Shown: positions 20,881 to 32,860, counted from the first letter of the stretch. The stretch: 64,000 nucleotides of DNA from Otatea glauca (GCA_036346275.1 CM070713.1:54803567-54867566), one strand, 5' to 3'. Program-made: numbers and translations. Notes: generated from the sequence alone by a model not told the origin.

Positions 20881-23840
20881 ATGTGATGAGTACAGCCTGT
20901 GCAAGCATGGCTTCAAGAGCAAAATCTTGCATGTATCTCAACGCTGTGAGAACCGTCCAAATTGCACTTGGTTTAATCGAGCGACCGGCTGCCCATTTAG
21001 ATGAGAGCTAACATACGCTCGCACAAGAGCTACACGCATGTTAATTCACATCTATATGACAAACAACGTAGCCACAATCTCAATTAAAACAAAAACAACT
21101 CCGGTAATCCCCGGTATGTGTCTCAAGACGATGCCCAAGATCAACACACATATCGTTGCACAACATCTCTATCATCACACAATACATAGAGAGTGCAAGT
21201 TTTAATGTGAATTACAAGTCTTCAACATATTACAAGTCTCTTACATGGAGTGTACCAAATGTGAAATTTTACTTGAGAAGAATGCAAAGACAAGTCTATA
21301 TGCTCTCAATCAAAGGTCACTAGCCAGAAACTATCCATGGTTTAACTAGCAAATTAGACATAGAGTACGCAACGGATATAATCATCATAAAAGCAAAATA
21401 ATAGTGGCGTCATTGCCCATAAGGCACCACTACCGCTATCTTGGCCAACCACCGACTACTCATCCTCTTCGCCGACATCGGCGGGGTAAAACTAGCCATA
21501 CACGGCCTCATTCTCACCTGCAAAACTCCAACAACAAACACATGAGTATGAAGGTACTCGCAAGTCTTACACGGACCATAGAGTACAAGGATAATGCATA
21601 TGGTTGTAGCGAGGATATGAAAAGCCACAAGTTAAGTAGAATTTACGAAAAAGTATAGCTTAACAACTAGAGAGTAATGTGTAAGCACCCTTAGTCCTAT
21701 TTGACTTCTATGGACAGCTAACACATACCCAAACATCCCTCATAAGACCATCATGTTTCACCTTCCAAGCTCATCATAAAACAACACGTGACACTTATGA
21801 TGATGTCCAATGAACATTAAACTTTGCCATAACCGAGAGTGCGGCTATTCGAATAGTTCTTACACCCTGCAGGGTACATCTTTACCCACACGACACGAGA
21901 CCACCGGCCATACCACCCGTCGGTAGCAAGCGATGATTCACATGACAACCTTTCGCATACTCACCCAAACATTTGTGTTCATGTCTAATGTGCGGAGATG
22001 ACTAGGTCCACCGGGGACACCCCTAGGCACCTCACCCACACACCAAACCCACAAGTCAAATGATCCGGGTAAAATATAGTACTTAGCTCATCCATCCCAT
22101 ATATGGATATGTGGTTAGTACGGAAAGTGTTTAAGACAACGGCACCAACGATCGGTCCTTAATCGACTCAAGCGGGCCTATGGCATCCGAGACTCCATTT
22201 TCGAATAACCCCAACTACCCGCCCAAGTCTCGCACTTTCACCTTTTAAACAAGTCCTTCAAATTATCATGAATGAACCAACATTCTTTCCAATTACCATG
22301 TTTCAAGCCCATACCATCCCGCGATAACTACCAATTGCTACGAAAAAAAGACCCTCACAATTCCCGGATTCCATACCAAGACCTAGAGCATGGCTAAGCA
22401 TCTAACGCGACCATTAGCATAAGACAAACTATCCATGCTAAGAGTTATCAAGGTGTATGGTAAACAATATCAAGGGAGGAGAAATGCAATAATTAGGAGC
22501 TATTCGCGACATAGATATATAACATAAAAACCCACATGCATAATATCATAATATGTCACATTGATCCAAAATATAGGAGAAATATACTCGATGCTTGCCT
22601 TGTGTAGCAGCTGGTTCCTCCTCAAAGTTCTCTTCACTTACGATCACTGGGTCAACCTCGTTGCTCTCCGGTACATCGGGCTCTAAACGAATGCAATGAT
22701 GCAAAATTAGAATGATGCCATTGATGTAAATGCGCATGTATGAGCATGAGAAATGAACGAGATGAACTTCAAGAAGCTACATACAAAGTTCAGCAATAAA
22801 GGAGTTTATCGGAGTTCATTTATTTGGAAGGACATCATTCAATTGAGTTATACACAATTATTAATTTGCTGAAAATTACACTTTAAGAAGCGTGCAACTC
22901 AAACCACAAATCAAAAGAACGAACCCTTAATAAAAGGGAAACAATATTTTTCATATAAATGATCATTAGGGCTTAATATGGCCTAACTCAAAATTATTCA
23001 AAACGATATCATTTTTGCACAGTAAGTAAGGGTATATCAATCTAAGGTCCTGAGATTTGGTTTGAGGTTCGTTTGCGAAAGTTACGGCCATTTGAACATT
23101 TTGCCGATTGCATGTTCGGACAACGAGCAAATAGCGCAAACCCAGGTATAATATAAATATTTTTGTATATCTATGATCATTGCAATCCCAGGAGTGCAGC
23201 TAAACTATTTTCACTAAATTTTGAGCTCATTTGACCCATGTTTTAACCATTTCAATCTTGCATGTTAGTAAGGTTTTAAACAATCAATTTTTTACTCAAA
23301 ATACATTCAAATCTAAATGTTTTCACATAAATGGAGCATATAGGCTTGCAGGAACCTATGTGATTTATTTCATGATTTATGAAACTAGGAATTATATAGT
23401 TACTTCACATCAACTACAAAGAGACTTTACTTCAACCTCTAATTAAAATATTTTTCTGCAAGTAGCATATGAAATTTTATTGCAGAATCTAACTCCTTAT
23501 TCCGTAACTCAAACTTAAAAACAAATTTCGTTCCATTCGGACACTCCTAGCAAAAGATATGATAGTTTGAATTGCAAAAGGCAAAAAGAAAAATTTATTT
23601 TGCTAGAGATGGATTCGAACCCGAGACCTCTCGGCTACACGCGTGTGCTTCAACCACTGGGCCAAATAAGGTCTTGTGACTGAGTTACATGCGCAAATAC
23701 TTGAGGCGTAACCCTTGCTAACCCTAGAGCTTGACGGGAGCAACAATGGCGATGCTGGCTAGCGAAGAAACTCTTTGTGGATGATCTCCCGAGATGCGAG
23801 GTTTGGCTGGGGAGGGTCCCTAGCTGCGGCGACGGTCACC
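20881..23840 (-). repeat. Gypsy LTR-derived sequence (Tekay-like), minus orientation, ends uncertain
   Basis: Read on the minus strand, the layout matches the long LTRs of Tekay/Del-type grass elements. There is a GC-rich, CTCCGGTGACCGTCGCCGC-like stretch near 23840-23730. A long AT-rich middle follows, then intron-like pieces ending in TTTTGCAG. Last are small acidic coding-like patches (GENEAVYG near 21530). The layout parallels 61701-64000 (minus) and 25600-28393 (plus). No PBS or clean TG/CA terminus is visible, so it may be a truncated or composite LTR. It contains a tRNA-like stretch at about 23611-23664. Confidence 0.45.
23611..23664 (-). other. tRNA-like stretch with Pol III A and B boxes
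   Basis: The minus strand has TGGCCCAGTGG (A-box consensus TRGYNNARNGG) at 23664-23654. GGTTCGAATCC, a perfect B box, is at 23621-23611. The spacing of about 32 bases between them is within the tRNA range. No convincing acceptor stem or 3' terminus is seen, so this is not called a tRNA gene. It may be a tRNA-derived SINE fragment or a retrotransposon leader motif. Confidence 0.4.
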
Positions 23841-23842
23841 GG

Positions 23843-25420
23843 AGCATAATGCCAGTGCTCAACCGCAGAAAGGGAATTCAAATGCTGCAGGAATTCAGTG
23901 TTTCCAGTGTCACCAGATGGGACATTATGCCAAGAATCGCCCTCGGAAGCGTCGACAAGTGACCCTGCCATTCAACTTGGGATCCAATTCCGCCAGAGCT
24001 CCTACGCAAGGACAAGGTCGTGGAACACCTCAGACGCCAAGAGCTCCGCAATCTTTTGGAAGAGGACGTGTCAACCATGTGACCGCCGAAGAAACTCAGG
24101 AGGCATCAGATGTGGTTTTGGGTAAGTTCCTTGTTAACTCAATACCTGCCTCAGCATTATTTGATTCTGGAGCATCGCATTCTTTTATATCGAAGAATTT
24201 TGTTGAACCATTTGGTTGGGAAACCTTTACCCTTAAGAGCCCTATGATAGTTCAATCACCGAGAAAAGAATTGAGAACTAGTTCAGTATGCCCAAGTGCA
24301 ACCATAAAAATCAATCGGGTAGAATTCCTAGCGAATCTTATCATCTTGGATTCTAAAGGAATAGATGTCATCCTAGGGATGGATTGGTTAACCAAGTATA
24401 AGGGTCAAATAGATTATGCCAGTAGAGCAATCACCCTTACCAATTCAGAAGGCATTCGAGTGGAGTATATGCCTGATGAGTCTGCAAGTAAGAAGTGCAC
24501 TTTGAACAGTTTGAAGGAAACAACTTTGGAAAGTATGCCTGTGGTGCAAGAATATCCAGATGTATTTCCTGAGGATTTGCCAGGTATGTCGCCTGATCGA
24601 GATGTGGAGTTCGTCATAGAGCTAGTCCCTGGTACGGCTCCAATTTCCAAGAGACCCTACCGCATGCCAGCCAATGAACTCGCCGAGATGAAGAAACAGA
24701 TTGAGGAGTTGCAAGAAAAAGGATACGTTCGTCCAAGTTCGTCACCTTGGGGAGCGCTAGTTCTTTTTGTAAAGAAGAAGGATAATAGTTTGTGCTTGTG
24801 CGTAGACTATAGAGCCCTGAATGAAGTCACAATCAAGAACAAGTATCCATTGCCCAGGATTGATGACCTGTTTGATCAGTTGAAAGGAGCATGTATTTTC
24901 TCCAAGATCGATCTTCGATCTGGATACCATCAGTTGAAAATAAGGTCACAATATATTCCGAAGACAGCTTTTGCTACCCGATATGGACTATATGAGTTCA
25001 CAGTTATGTCATTTGGTCTGACCAATGCACCAGCCTATTTCATGAACTTGATGAATAAAGTGTTTATGGAATACTTGGACAAGCTTGTGGTAGTATTCAT
25101 AGATGATATTCTTATCTATTCCAAAGATGAAGCGGAACATGAAGGTCGTTTGAGGATGGTGTTAGAAAAGCTAAGAAATCATCAGTTATATGCCAAGTTC
25201 AGTAAATGTGAAGTTTGGTTGAAAGACGTAGCTTTCTTAGGACATATAATCTCTGCTGGAGGCGTCTCAGTAGACCCTGAAAAAGTGAAAGGTGTACTTG
25301 AATGGAGGCAACCCAAGTCAGTGCCTGATATCAGGAGTTTTCTTGGATTAGCAGGATACTACCGAAGATTCATAGAAGGATTTTCAAAGATTGCAAGACC
25401 GCTACCCAGTTGCTGAAGAA
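23843..25420 (+). pseudogene. pol: Tekay-like Ty3/gypsy gag C-terminus, protease and RT fragment
   Basis: The frame opens within gag (AQPQKGNSNAAG) and carries the knuckle CFQCHQMGHYAKN near 23900. The protease follows with ALFDSGASHSFIS near 24155 and VILGMDWL at 24370. RT runs from about 24590, with KRPYRMPANELAEMK, LCVDYRALN, SKIDLRSGYHQLKI and the catalytic VVFIDDILIYSKDE near 25095. It ends with LGLAGYYRRFIEGFSKIARP near 25400. Active-site residues are intact. RNase H, integrase and chromodomain are missing. One continuous frame of nearly 500 codons suggests fairly recent activity before truncation. The sequence is joined to LTR material within 200 bases, so an internal deletion removed the 3' half of the coding region. 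Confidence 0.85.
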
Positions 25421-25499
25421 GGAAAAGAAGTTTGAATGGTCTGAAGCTTGTGAGCAAAGTTTTCAGGAATTAAAGAAAAGACTGACCTCAGCCCCAGTG

Positions 25500-25580
25500 C
25501 TCATCTATTCATCAAACAAAAGATTTTCAGTTTTAATTTGACTAATCTATACATCAAACAAAAGATTTTCAGTTTTAGTT
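25500..25580 (+). repeat. Short tandem duplication at the pol-LTR junction
   Basis: The block ATCAAACAAAAGATTTTCAG plus TTTTA occurs twice, about 44 bases apart, in what was RNase H coding sequence. It lies right where the coding region is deleted. It may be a repair scar. Confidence 0.55.
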
Positions 25581-25599
25581 GGGTTCATTATGCCTCAAG

Positions 25600-28393
25600 G
25601 AATTTTTCTGAATTTTTGGAGATTTTTCTGAATTTATTTGCTATTTATTTGAATTTATTAGCTTTTATTTGAATTTCTGGAATTTCATTAATTCGGGAAA
25701 TGTTTTTATTTCAATTCTTTCGGGCGAATCCATCTCACGGCCAGCCTTATTTCTCCTCGGCCGCGCCGCTAGGCTCCGCTTCGCTTCTACCGCTTCCTTT
25801 CCGCAAAGACGCTCGCCTACCAAACCGAGCCGTGTGAGCCGCTTGATCCGCGATGCGTGGACGGCTGCGATGCAGCCACGTCGCCCGCGCCGTCGCCGCC
25901 GAAACCCTAGCCGCCTCCACGCCGTTTTCGACGTCCGTGCTGCACACGCCTCCCTAGGGCTATTTAAAGCCCCGAGGTTCCTCGTGTTGCGTTCGTTCTC
26001 GCCTCCGCGCACTCGCCGCCTTTCTCGCCACCCGAGACGCCTCCGTCGAGGAGATCGAGCTCACCGGAGTTTGCCGCTGCAACCGACGCTTCACGCTTTG
26101 TTCTCCGTCACGGCATCCGCCGTTGCCTTCTTCGCTTTTCGCGAAGCCTCTTCCAAATCCCAAGGTTTCGCTCCCGATCCATCACTCTTTCTCCGATTTC
26201 GGTCGTCTTCTCGCGGCCCGGCGAATAGCGCCACCGCCGCCGTGCTCGCCGCGAGTCTCGGCCGTCGACGCGTGTGCGCTCCCGATCGCGCCACGCCATC
26301 GCCGCCGCCGCCTTGCCTCTCCATCGCTCGATTCAATCGAGCCGCTGGATCGCGCGACCGCGGCAAGCCCACGCGGCCGCCACCTCAAGATCCGCGTCGC
26401 CACCGCCACGCGCGCTTCTAGCCCGCGTGGAAGCCACGTCGACGCCCCGTGGCGTCCTCGTCAACCGATCTGCTGCGTCACCTTGAGCCGCCTCGATGCA
26501 CTCGGTTCACCGTGAACCCAGGCGATGACATGTGGGCCAAACATGTCAGTCGGCTTTGGTTTTTCTTTTTCTGATTTTCCGAAAAATCCAAAAATTCCAG
26601 CCAATCAGATAGCGCCACATGTCAGCCCTATTTATTTTCTCTGATTTTCTAATCTGGGAATCTTCCAGGAGCCCGTTCTCCTTCGTTCGAGCTCCGATTC
26701 CAGTGATTCAAATTTCTAAATTCATCTAAATTCATGATCTATCCTCCAGTACCATTATTTTCAATTTTTGAATTTTATTTGAATTTGTTTTATTCATTTG
26801 CTCTCGTTTCGCGTGTAGACGACGCAATAAGCTCGCTTAATCGCCAATGAGGTAGAACTAGCAGGAGGCAACGAAGGCAAGTCTTCCTTGAACATATTGA
26901 TCCCAAATTTTATAAAAAAAGCTTATTTTGTTTTAAATTATGCATGCTTACTTTATGCAATGTACTTTAAATATAGTTTTAGGGTTTAGTTAAATGCCAG
27001 CTTTGTTATACCCTCATTGACATTAATCGATGAACCTTTGTCACCCTAGTTAAATACTAGATATTTTATTTGGTGATAACCAGTAGATTAGCATGGGACG
27101 GTAGAATTGCTTAGTCCAGCTTAAACGTTTCGGTATTATGCCAGTATGGGAATCATTTCAATCATTGTTGAATCTTATTTGTGAAGTCGCGACAATTGGT
27201 GTTGATGTTGTTATTCAAATGAAATAAAGTGGAAAGTATGGTTTAGACCAGGGCGGATGGATGTTTGGCGGGTGCAGAAAGCACGAGACCTTGGTATGTG
27301 AATGTTCCGCCCTAGTCAATTAAGGACCGAAGCATATGTTATCATGAACCAAGCACCACCGTACAACCACAAGTCTATATGGGTACGACCTGGTTAAATA
27401 ATTTGTGCGTCTCATTATTAACTTCGCCAGTTGGTGAGAGCCAGATGTTGGCAAGCGCAAGAGGGGGCTTCTGTACTGGGCAACTAGAACCCTAACAGCG
27501 GTGAAACCTTAGCGGGCGATGTTAATAGTGGGGTTGTACATTGTAAAGGCCTTGTCATGATCTCTCTGCCGACACACCAAAGGAAGTGTGTTAATTGCAT
27601 GGCAACAAGAGTCGATCATGTCTTGTGGGTAAAGTGTACATACTCTGCAGAGTTAAAACTACTTAAGTAGCCATGCCCACGGTCAAGGGTAGGCGAGGTA
27701 CACTTGCACATTGTAGATTTCATGATTTTGTTTTAAAAGAAAATGATGGTTTGGGAATCCGTGAGCAGATGGAACTCTCGTGTTATGGTTTGGCAGATAG
27801 AGCTAGTCAGGTAGCTAGAACCTGCTTTAATTGTCATATCAAATTCAATTACTATTCAATTACATTTTGTTCAAATGATGCTTTATGAAATTACTATTGG
27901 TATTTACAGTTAAACTTTGCTTTATGCTAAAAGAGCCATATTATGCCTTCAATTGTTTAGCCTTGCATATAGTCATCATGCATTATGTTTTCAAGACTTG
28001 CGGAGTATATTTTGTACTCACCCTTGCAACATCCACAACTTTCCACAGAGGAGTTTGCAGAAGCTGAAGATGACTACGATTTCTACGCTTGTGGTTATGA
28101 CGAAGGCGATCCGGAATGCTAGGACGCGAACCCCAGTTGATTGCCTGTTGGGCAAATGGATGGGCTTATCCTGCTTTTATTATTTCGTTTCGCTATTTCT
28201 TATTGAACTCAAGCTATGATGCTGCTTATTTGTAATAATTGGCTATAAGGCTAATACTCTTTTGCTTAATTAATATTATTTGAATTGTGATATGGATGTG
28301 TTGTCATCACTGTTTCCACTGTGTGTGCTAGCTTTTCCTGGACTAGTACAGGTTATACACAGAGGGTTCGGATTCGAAAATCCGATCCCAACA
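25600..28393 (+). repeat. Partial 3' LTR of the Tekay-like element
   Basis: The sequence after the truncated pol is LTR-like. It has an AT-rich GAATTTATTTG tract and a GC-rich CpG block (25740-26520). Then comes a splice-like GTGTAGACGACGC region, a long AT-rich middle with GTACTCACCCTTGC near 28015, an acidic patch (GDPEC) and the terminus CCGATCCCAACA at 28393. The end resembles the CCCGACA end of the LTR at 61701. The left end has no TG start, so the LTR is truncated. The overlapping long ORFs in 25665-26515 are a GC artefact. Confidence 0.55.
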
Positions 28394-28560
28394 CAAGTTT
28401 CCGAAACTCACCACAAAGGGTGCTCAAATCGGGCTCGAATATCAAACAATTGCATCTAGATTTACGGCTCAATGCATCGGCTACTACATTGGCCTTGTCG
28501 GGACGATAGTGAACCTCCAAAACATAGTCCTTGATTAACAAGTCATCTCCTTTGCCCCAT
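28394..28560 (-). pseudogene. RNase H scrap of another Tekay-like gypsy element
   Basis: The minus strand encodes IKDYVLEVHYRPDKANVVAD followed by ALSRKSRCN, the end of the gypsy RNase H and its linker to integrase. Orientation is opposite to the flanking LTR. The plus-strand LTR ends exactly where this begins, so the plus element seems to have inserted into this minus element. Confidence 0.75.
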
Positions 28561-29087
28561 GTATGTTAATCTTTGATACAAATTTAGGATAGCAAAAAAG
28601 TGCTCTGCATAATCAACAGAATTAGTAGTTTGCTATGCTAAGGGAAAAAAACATTTATTATATAGGTTAATTGGTTTTTTGGCTATATCTATCAATGGAT
28701 AATGAAATGGAAACCATCAACTCTTAGCACATAGTAATCTCAAATCTAGAAATAATATATTATCCGATGAGGTAAAGTAAACAAAAGCTTTTATTTAAAA
28801 TCCAAACCAATTCAAGAGCCAAAGCTAACAAAAAGAACGCATAACATGAAGTATACCTGCCTAGCAGGCTAGCATCATTGCTAAATCTTTCTGGTATCCC
28901 ATCCCATTTAAACAGTTATTATTGACAAGGCGTTTCAATCAAAGCTGATCTCACGATAATCATTTTGTGGATTTGACGATACAAGGACTGTGGTTACATT
29001 AGATGTTACAGTTATCCAACTGAGTTTTTATGTTCTATGAAGTAAGAACCAAGAGAGAGAGAGAGAGGAGCAAGTCAACATACTCAC
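28561..29087. other. Region below the RING gene, no complete gene
   Basis: This is AT-rich sequence. Around 28860-28925 the minus strand has a protein-like stretch next to a donor-like GGCAG|GTATAC (LFKWDGIPERFSNDASLLG in one frame, QKDLAMMLAC in another). I cannot tell which, if either, is real. There is a GA microsatellite (GAGAGAGAGAGAGAG) at about 29053-29067. Confidence 0.3.
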
Positions 29088-29172
29088 TTCCCATAGCAGA
29101 GATTCAGCTCTTTTGCTGTCAAGATATCTTGAAATATCAAGATCAGGAAAAATTACTGGCAAGCAAGGCAGC
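29088..29172 (-). other. Candidate exon of an unidentified minus-strand gene
   Basis: On the minus strand TGTTTCAG|G at 29173 and GGAA|GTGAGTATG at 29088 are strong acceptor and donor sites, bounding 85 bases. Only one frame is open, and it reads LPCLPVIFPDLDISRYLDSK followed by RAESLLWE. The RING gene ends upstream with its own stop, so this is either an alternative 3' exon or part of a separate gene. No family is recognised. Confidence 0.35.
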
Positions 29173-29765
29173 CTGAAACATTAGCTTGGTGATATCTAAT
29201 TGAGAATAAGAAGACAAAACACAAGTAAATATTGAGCATTTAAATCCAATTAGTCCGTAAACAGACATATATGTCCCTAGATATCATACTAACTGACAAA
29301 TTCAATTGGCTTGTGAAATGTATACATGTAAACAATGCCATGCAGAATTTGCAACCGTAAAAAAAGATTAGAAACTCCCCAAAGGGCGCAGAAAATTCCA
29401 AGGGCATAAGGGGTTCGACGAGTCAGTACTAATCAAACACTTACTGTTAGTAGATAAGATAGGAGAAGCAAAGCATAAGAATAGAAATTTAATAAGTAAA
29501 ATAGCAAACACCTTATAGAGCTGTTATTTATGAACTCCCAAACCATAAACAACAAAGGGTCCTCTCAGCAACATATGCATCGCATACAACGCAAACTGAT
29601 CCAAAAAGACATCAAATTTCTAGAGAACATTCTATTGAGATTCAACACCTATGCCAATATTCACAATTCTTTATACGAAAAGGCAAACAACATAAGTAGC
29701 ATACCCAACAGAACCATGCAAACAGAAGAACTATGACAATTTAACTAGGCCATAACCCTGCAAGT

Positions 29766-31304
29766 CTAGCATCTTGGACCCATACTACAAGAACGGGACA
29801 GACGCATCTGCACTAAATTCGCCGTCTCTCTGCCAATTCCAGCATCTCCACCTAAAGGCACCGAGTTGTACAGCTTCCTGCACCCAGGGCAACGCCCATC
29901 TGCCTCGAGAATCCTCTTATGGCAAAATAGACAGAGATGAAATCCACAGGGGCACGGGAGGAAGCTAGAATCTGTTGGATCCAGATCCTCATAGCATATA
30001 GGGCATGACACCGGCAATGAGAGAATACCCTTTTGTGCAGCCCCTATCCCCATTCCCACCCAGCAGTTTCCCATGCTAGCTGGGAAGCTGGCCTGCTTGG
30101 AGAGGCTGGGCAAACTCTGTGGCCGGAAAACATCATCTGGGCTCCAAGCTCTTGTCAGGCTCTTAATTTTTTCTGGCCTTGTTGCTGCATGAGCAGGCTT
30201 TGGGCAAGCCACAGGTGCATCTGATGGTGCTTCTGAACCTGAATCCTGGTGGTTGTGGTTGTTATCCACAGATAGCGCATCAGCAACCGCCTCCCAATCA
30301 TCCAAAACACCATCTTCCTCCTCTTCAGCACCACCACCAGTTTCCTCATCTTCAGCATCACTTGCACTCCGAGAGCTTGACCATGCACTGCTGCCGCTAC
30401 TGAGGCTATGGCTGCCAACATTGCCAGAGCAGTGCTTCTGCTGCATGCAACGACCAGGAGAGCTGTAAGAACCAGGGCTGTGCATCGGGGAGTCGAGGTC
30501 ACTGCTACCCACTTCCTGGTTTGCGCCACCAGCCTCCTTGTCCTCCTCTAGCTCCCCTCCTCTCTTCCGTGTCTCTGCACGACGGCGTGGAAGCGGAGGG
30601 TGTGGGGAAGCGAGGATAGGCGACCCGGAGTTGGCCCCTGCTGCTACCGGGGAAGCCACTGCATTCACCCCCTTCACATCCTTCACTAGACCATTCCAAA
30701 CAGCAGACGGATCAGATTTTGATCAAATGATCAGTAAATAATTGAACTTTCCCACCCAGATCCCCAAACCCAACGCAACACAACAAAGGGGACCCAAATA
30801 TAAAAAAATGTTGAACTAACGAGACAGAGATTCCAGCTTTTCTCACCCTACACCAAAAAAATCATAAAAAGCAAAACAACTCTAAACCAATCCGTAAGCA
30901 GAATCCTCCAACAAAAATTGCAGGAGCAACGTAGAAAATCGAATTCGAACCAACTCCAAACCAAGATCCCAACTTTTCCACCCAGATCACCTGAATCGAA
31001 CAAAACCCGATCAAATCAACAAGTAAAAAAAAATCACAAACGGGTGAGAGATCAGACCCTGCGACAGCCACTGCTCCCGGCGCACGTCGAGCTTGCTCTG
31101 CTTCAGCTTCGCCGACCGGTTCCCCTGCAGAAAGCCACCACCCCAAACCCACGGATCAGCACGCCACTGCATCCAATCGAAAACACCCAAATCCAAATCG
31201 GATCAGAGAGAGCTCCCCCTTACCCGTTTCTTCTTCGCGTCGCGCGCCGTCGCCGCGGCGGAGGCCGGGGAGGACGCGTCGTTGGCCATGGCGTCGTATC
31301 CCAT
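29766..31304 (-). CDS. RING-finger protein (C4C4-type, CNOT4-like), three exons
   Basis: The model is complement(join(29766..30685, 31058..31124, 31224..31304)), 355 codons plus stop. All introns are GT-AG, and frame is kept across both junctions. Exon 1 encodes MGYDAMANDASSPAS and KKKR. Exon 2 encodes GNRSAKLKQSKLDVRREQWL. Exon 3 is Ser/acidic-rich, then has the RING CPICYEDLD...CPCGFHLCLFCHKRI...CPGC near residues 285-330. This is the all-cysteine (C4C4) pattern of NOT4-like ubiquitin ligases, so an E3 ligase role is inferred. A second in-frame ATG at 31289 would give 350 residues. The basic KLKQSKLDVRREQWLSQ segment is a conserved plant signature as I remember it. It is the only host gene here that looks intact, with a GC-rich first exon and TE-free introns. 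Confidence 0.85.
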
Positions 31305-31840
31305 CTCAGATGCCCGCTCTCCGGTGCAACACACCACCTCGCCCTATGACGACCGTGCAACCTCGCCGGCGACGCCGCGTGATGAGAAAAGTAAACCCTA
31401 GGAGAGGCGACGGAGCGGATAATACAGTGCGAAAAAAAAATTGAGTTAATAGAAATGAAAGAAATGTTTTGTGCTGTTGATTTAACGAGAGCTGGAGTGC
31501 TGGACGACGAAGGAGAGAGGAAATGACGGGATTGCCCTACGGGTCGTAGAGTGAGGTAGTGGGGATACGCGGGGGTGGTTTTGGTAGAGGGGAGCAGATG
31601 TCGGCCGTCCGATTGATACATCGGTGTCGTTCGTGTTGTGGTCAGCGTGCCACGTCGTTGGGAAGGAGAAAGATGCGTTTGTGCAGGGAAAGAAAGGAGA
31701 AGGTAACTACTTTGAAGTTAACCTTCAACCAACAAATTTAAATATATCTTCTTAGGATGCCATATATGATCTTCTCTATCCACCATCTTTTTTCTTTACC
31801 TTACTCACTTCTCCCACCACATTCTTCCCTCTCTAACATA
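31305..31840. promoter_or_regulatory. Upstream region of the RING gene
   Basis: This is a GC-moderate flank between the RING start codon and the AT-rich repeat tract. It should hold the minus-strand promoter. No sharp TATA box is visible. ORFs across it (31220-31621 minus, 31559-31741 plus) are not convincing. Confidence 0.35.
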
Positions 31841-32345
31841 AATATTTAAAATTTGAACATTTAAACTTTGAAATTTTTAAATAGGAAGTTTCAACTCGAA
31901 AAAAACTCAAAAAAAAATAAAAAAAAAAATAAATTAGAAAGTTTCAAAACAAAAAATTTAAAATCAAAAAAATTCAAATAAGAAAGTTTCAACTCAGAAA
32001 GTTTCAAATCGAAAAGTTTCAACGCAAAAAATTTCAACTTAGAAAACTTTCGATTCAAAAGCTTTCGATTTGAAAAGTTTTGATTAAAAAACTTTTGATT
32101 CGAAAAGTTTCGATTTAAAATTCAAGTCAAAAAAATTTCAAATCAGAAAGTTTCAACTAAAAAAATTAGATCAAAAAATTTCAAATTAGAAAGTTTCAGC
32201 TCGAAAAAATTTTAAATCGAAAAGTTTCTATTCAACAAACTTTCGGTTCGAAAATTTCATTTAAAAAAATTCGAAGGTGCTTAAAAAATACTTGTTTTCA
32301 AAAACTTGAGAAGAAAATTTGAAATTCAAAAACTATTTCAAGTTT
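31840..32345. repeat. Degenerate A/T-rich repeat built on AAAGTTTCAA
   Basis: Roughly 500 bases consist of drifting copies of AGAAAGTTTCAACTCGAAA and its relatives AAAACTTTCGATT and AAAAGTTTCGATT. Orientation appears mixed (TTTCAA versus TTCGAAA). There is no ORF. It lies between the RING gene and the CACTA element. Confidence 0.65.
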
Positions 32346-32683
32346 GAGTGGAAGGGAATAGAGGAGGAAATGGGATGAAGAAGGTGATGCCACTACTACA
32401 GAAAGGCCCATATTAAACGCCTCATCGCAGACGGTTCTTCAAAATAGTCTGTGATGATGGTCATCACTGACGGTCATACATTAAAACCGTCAATGATATC
32501 ATCACAGATGATTCCATCCATAAACCGTCAGTGATATACAGAGATATCACAGACGGTTTTAATATAAAACCGTCTGTGATGACACATGTTGCTATCACAC
32601 ACAGTTCTATTATAGAACTGTCTATGATATGTTAGTATCACAGACAGTTTTATAATAGAACCATCTGAGATAACATCCATCCC

Positions 32684-32860
32684 TATAAATATACCGATCG
32701 GTTTCTCGAGCAGGATAACCAGCGTGTTTCACCTCCCCCAAACCCTAGCGCCTCCCGCGCCGCCTCCTTCCCGCCGATTTCTTCCTCTCGCCACGGCCTC
32801 CTCTCCTCGTGGCCGGTATCCTCCTCTGCTACGCCAGATTTCGTTTAGTAAATGTGAATA
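32684..32860 (+). promoter_or_regulatory. TATA box and GC-rich leader inside the CACTA element
   Basis: TATAAATA at 32684-32691 is followed, at promoter-like spacing, by a CT-rich leader (cacctcccccaaaccctag, CGCCTCC repeats). A donor-like GTGGCCG|GTATCC stands near 32813. This looks like the first non-coding exon of a captured or chimeric gene pointing right. No downstream ORF is joined with certainty. Confidence 0.4.

Noticed and set aside
23611..23664. A genuine tRNA gene on the minus strand
   Set aside because: A and B boxes are present but I could not pair an acceptor stem or recognise an anticodon loop; kept only as a tRNA-like feature.
25665..26515. Several long overlapping ORFs on both strands, Arg/Pro/Ala-rich
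   Set aside because: They lie in the GC-rich part of an LTR; simultaneous open frames on both strands with Arg-rich low complexity reflect composition, not a gene.
29774..30741. Plus-strand ORFs opposite the RING gene
   Set aside because: Shadows of exon 3; the minus frame has the RING motif, valid splice junctions and continuous conserved-looking sequence.
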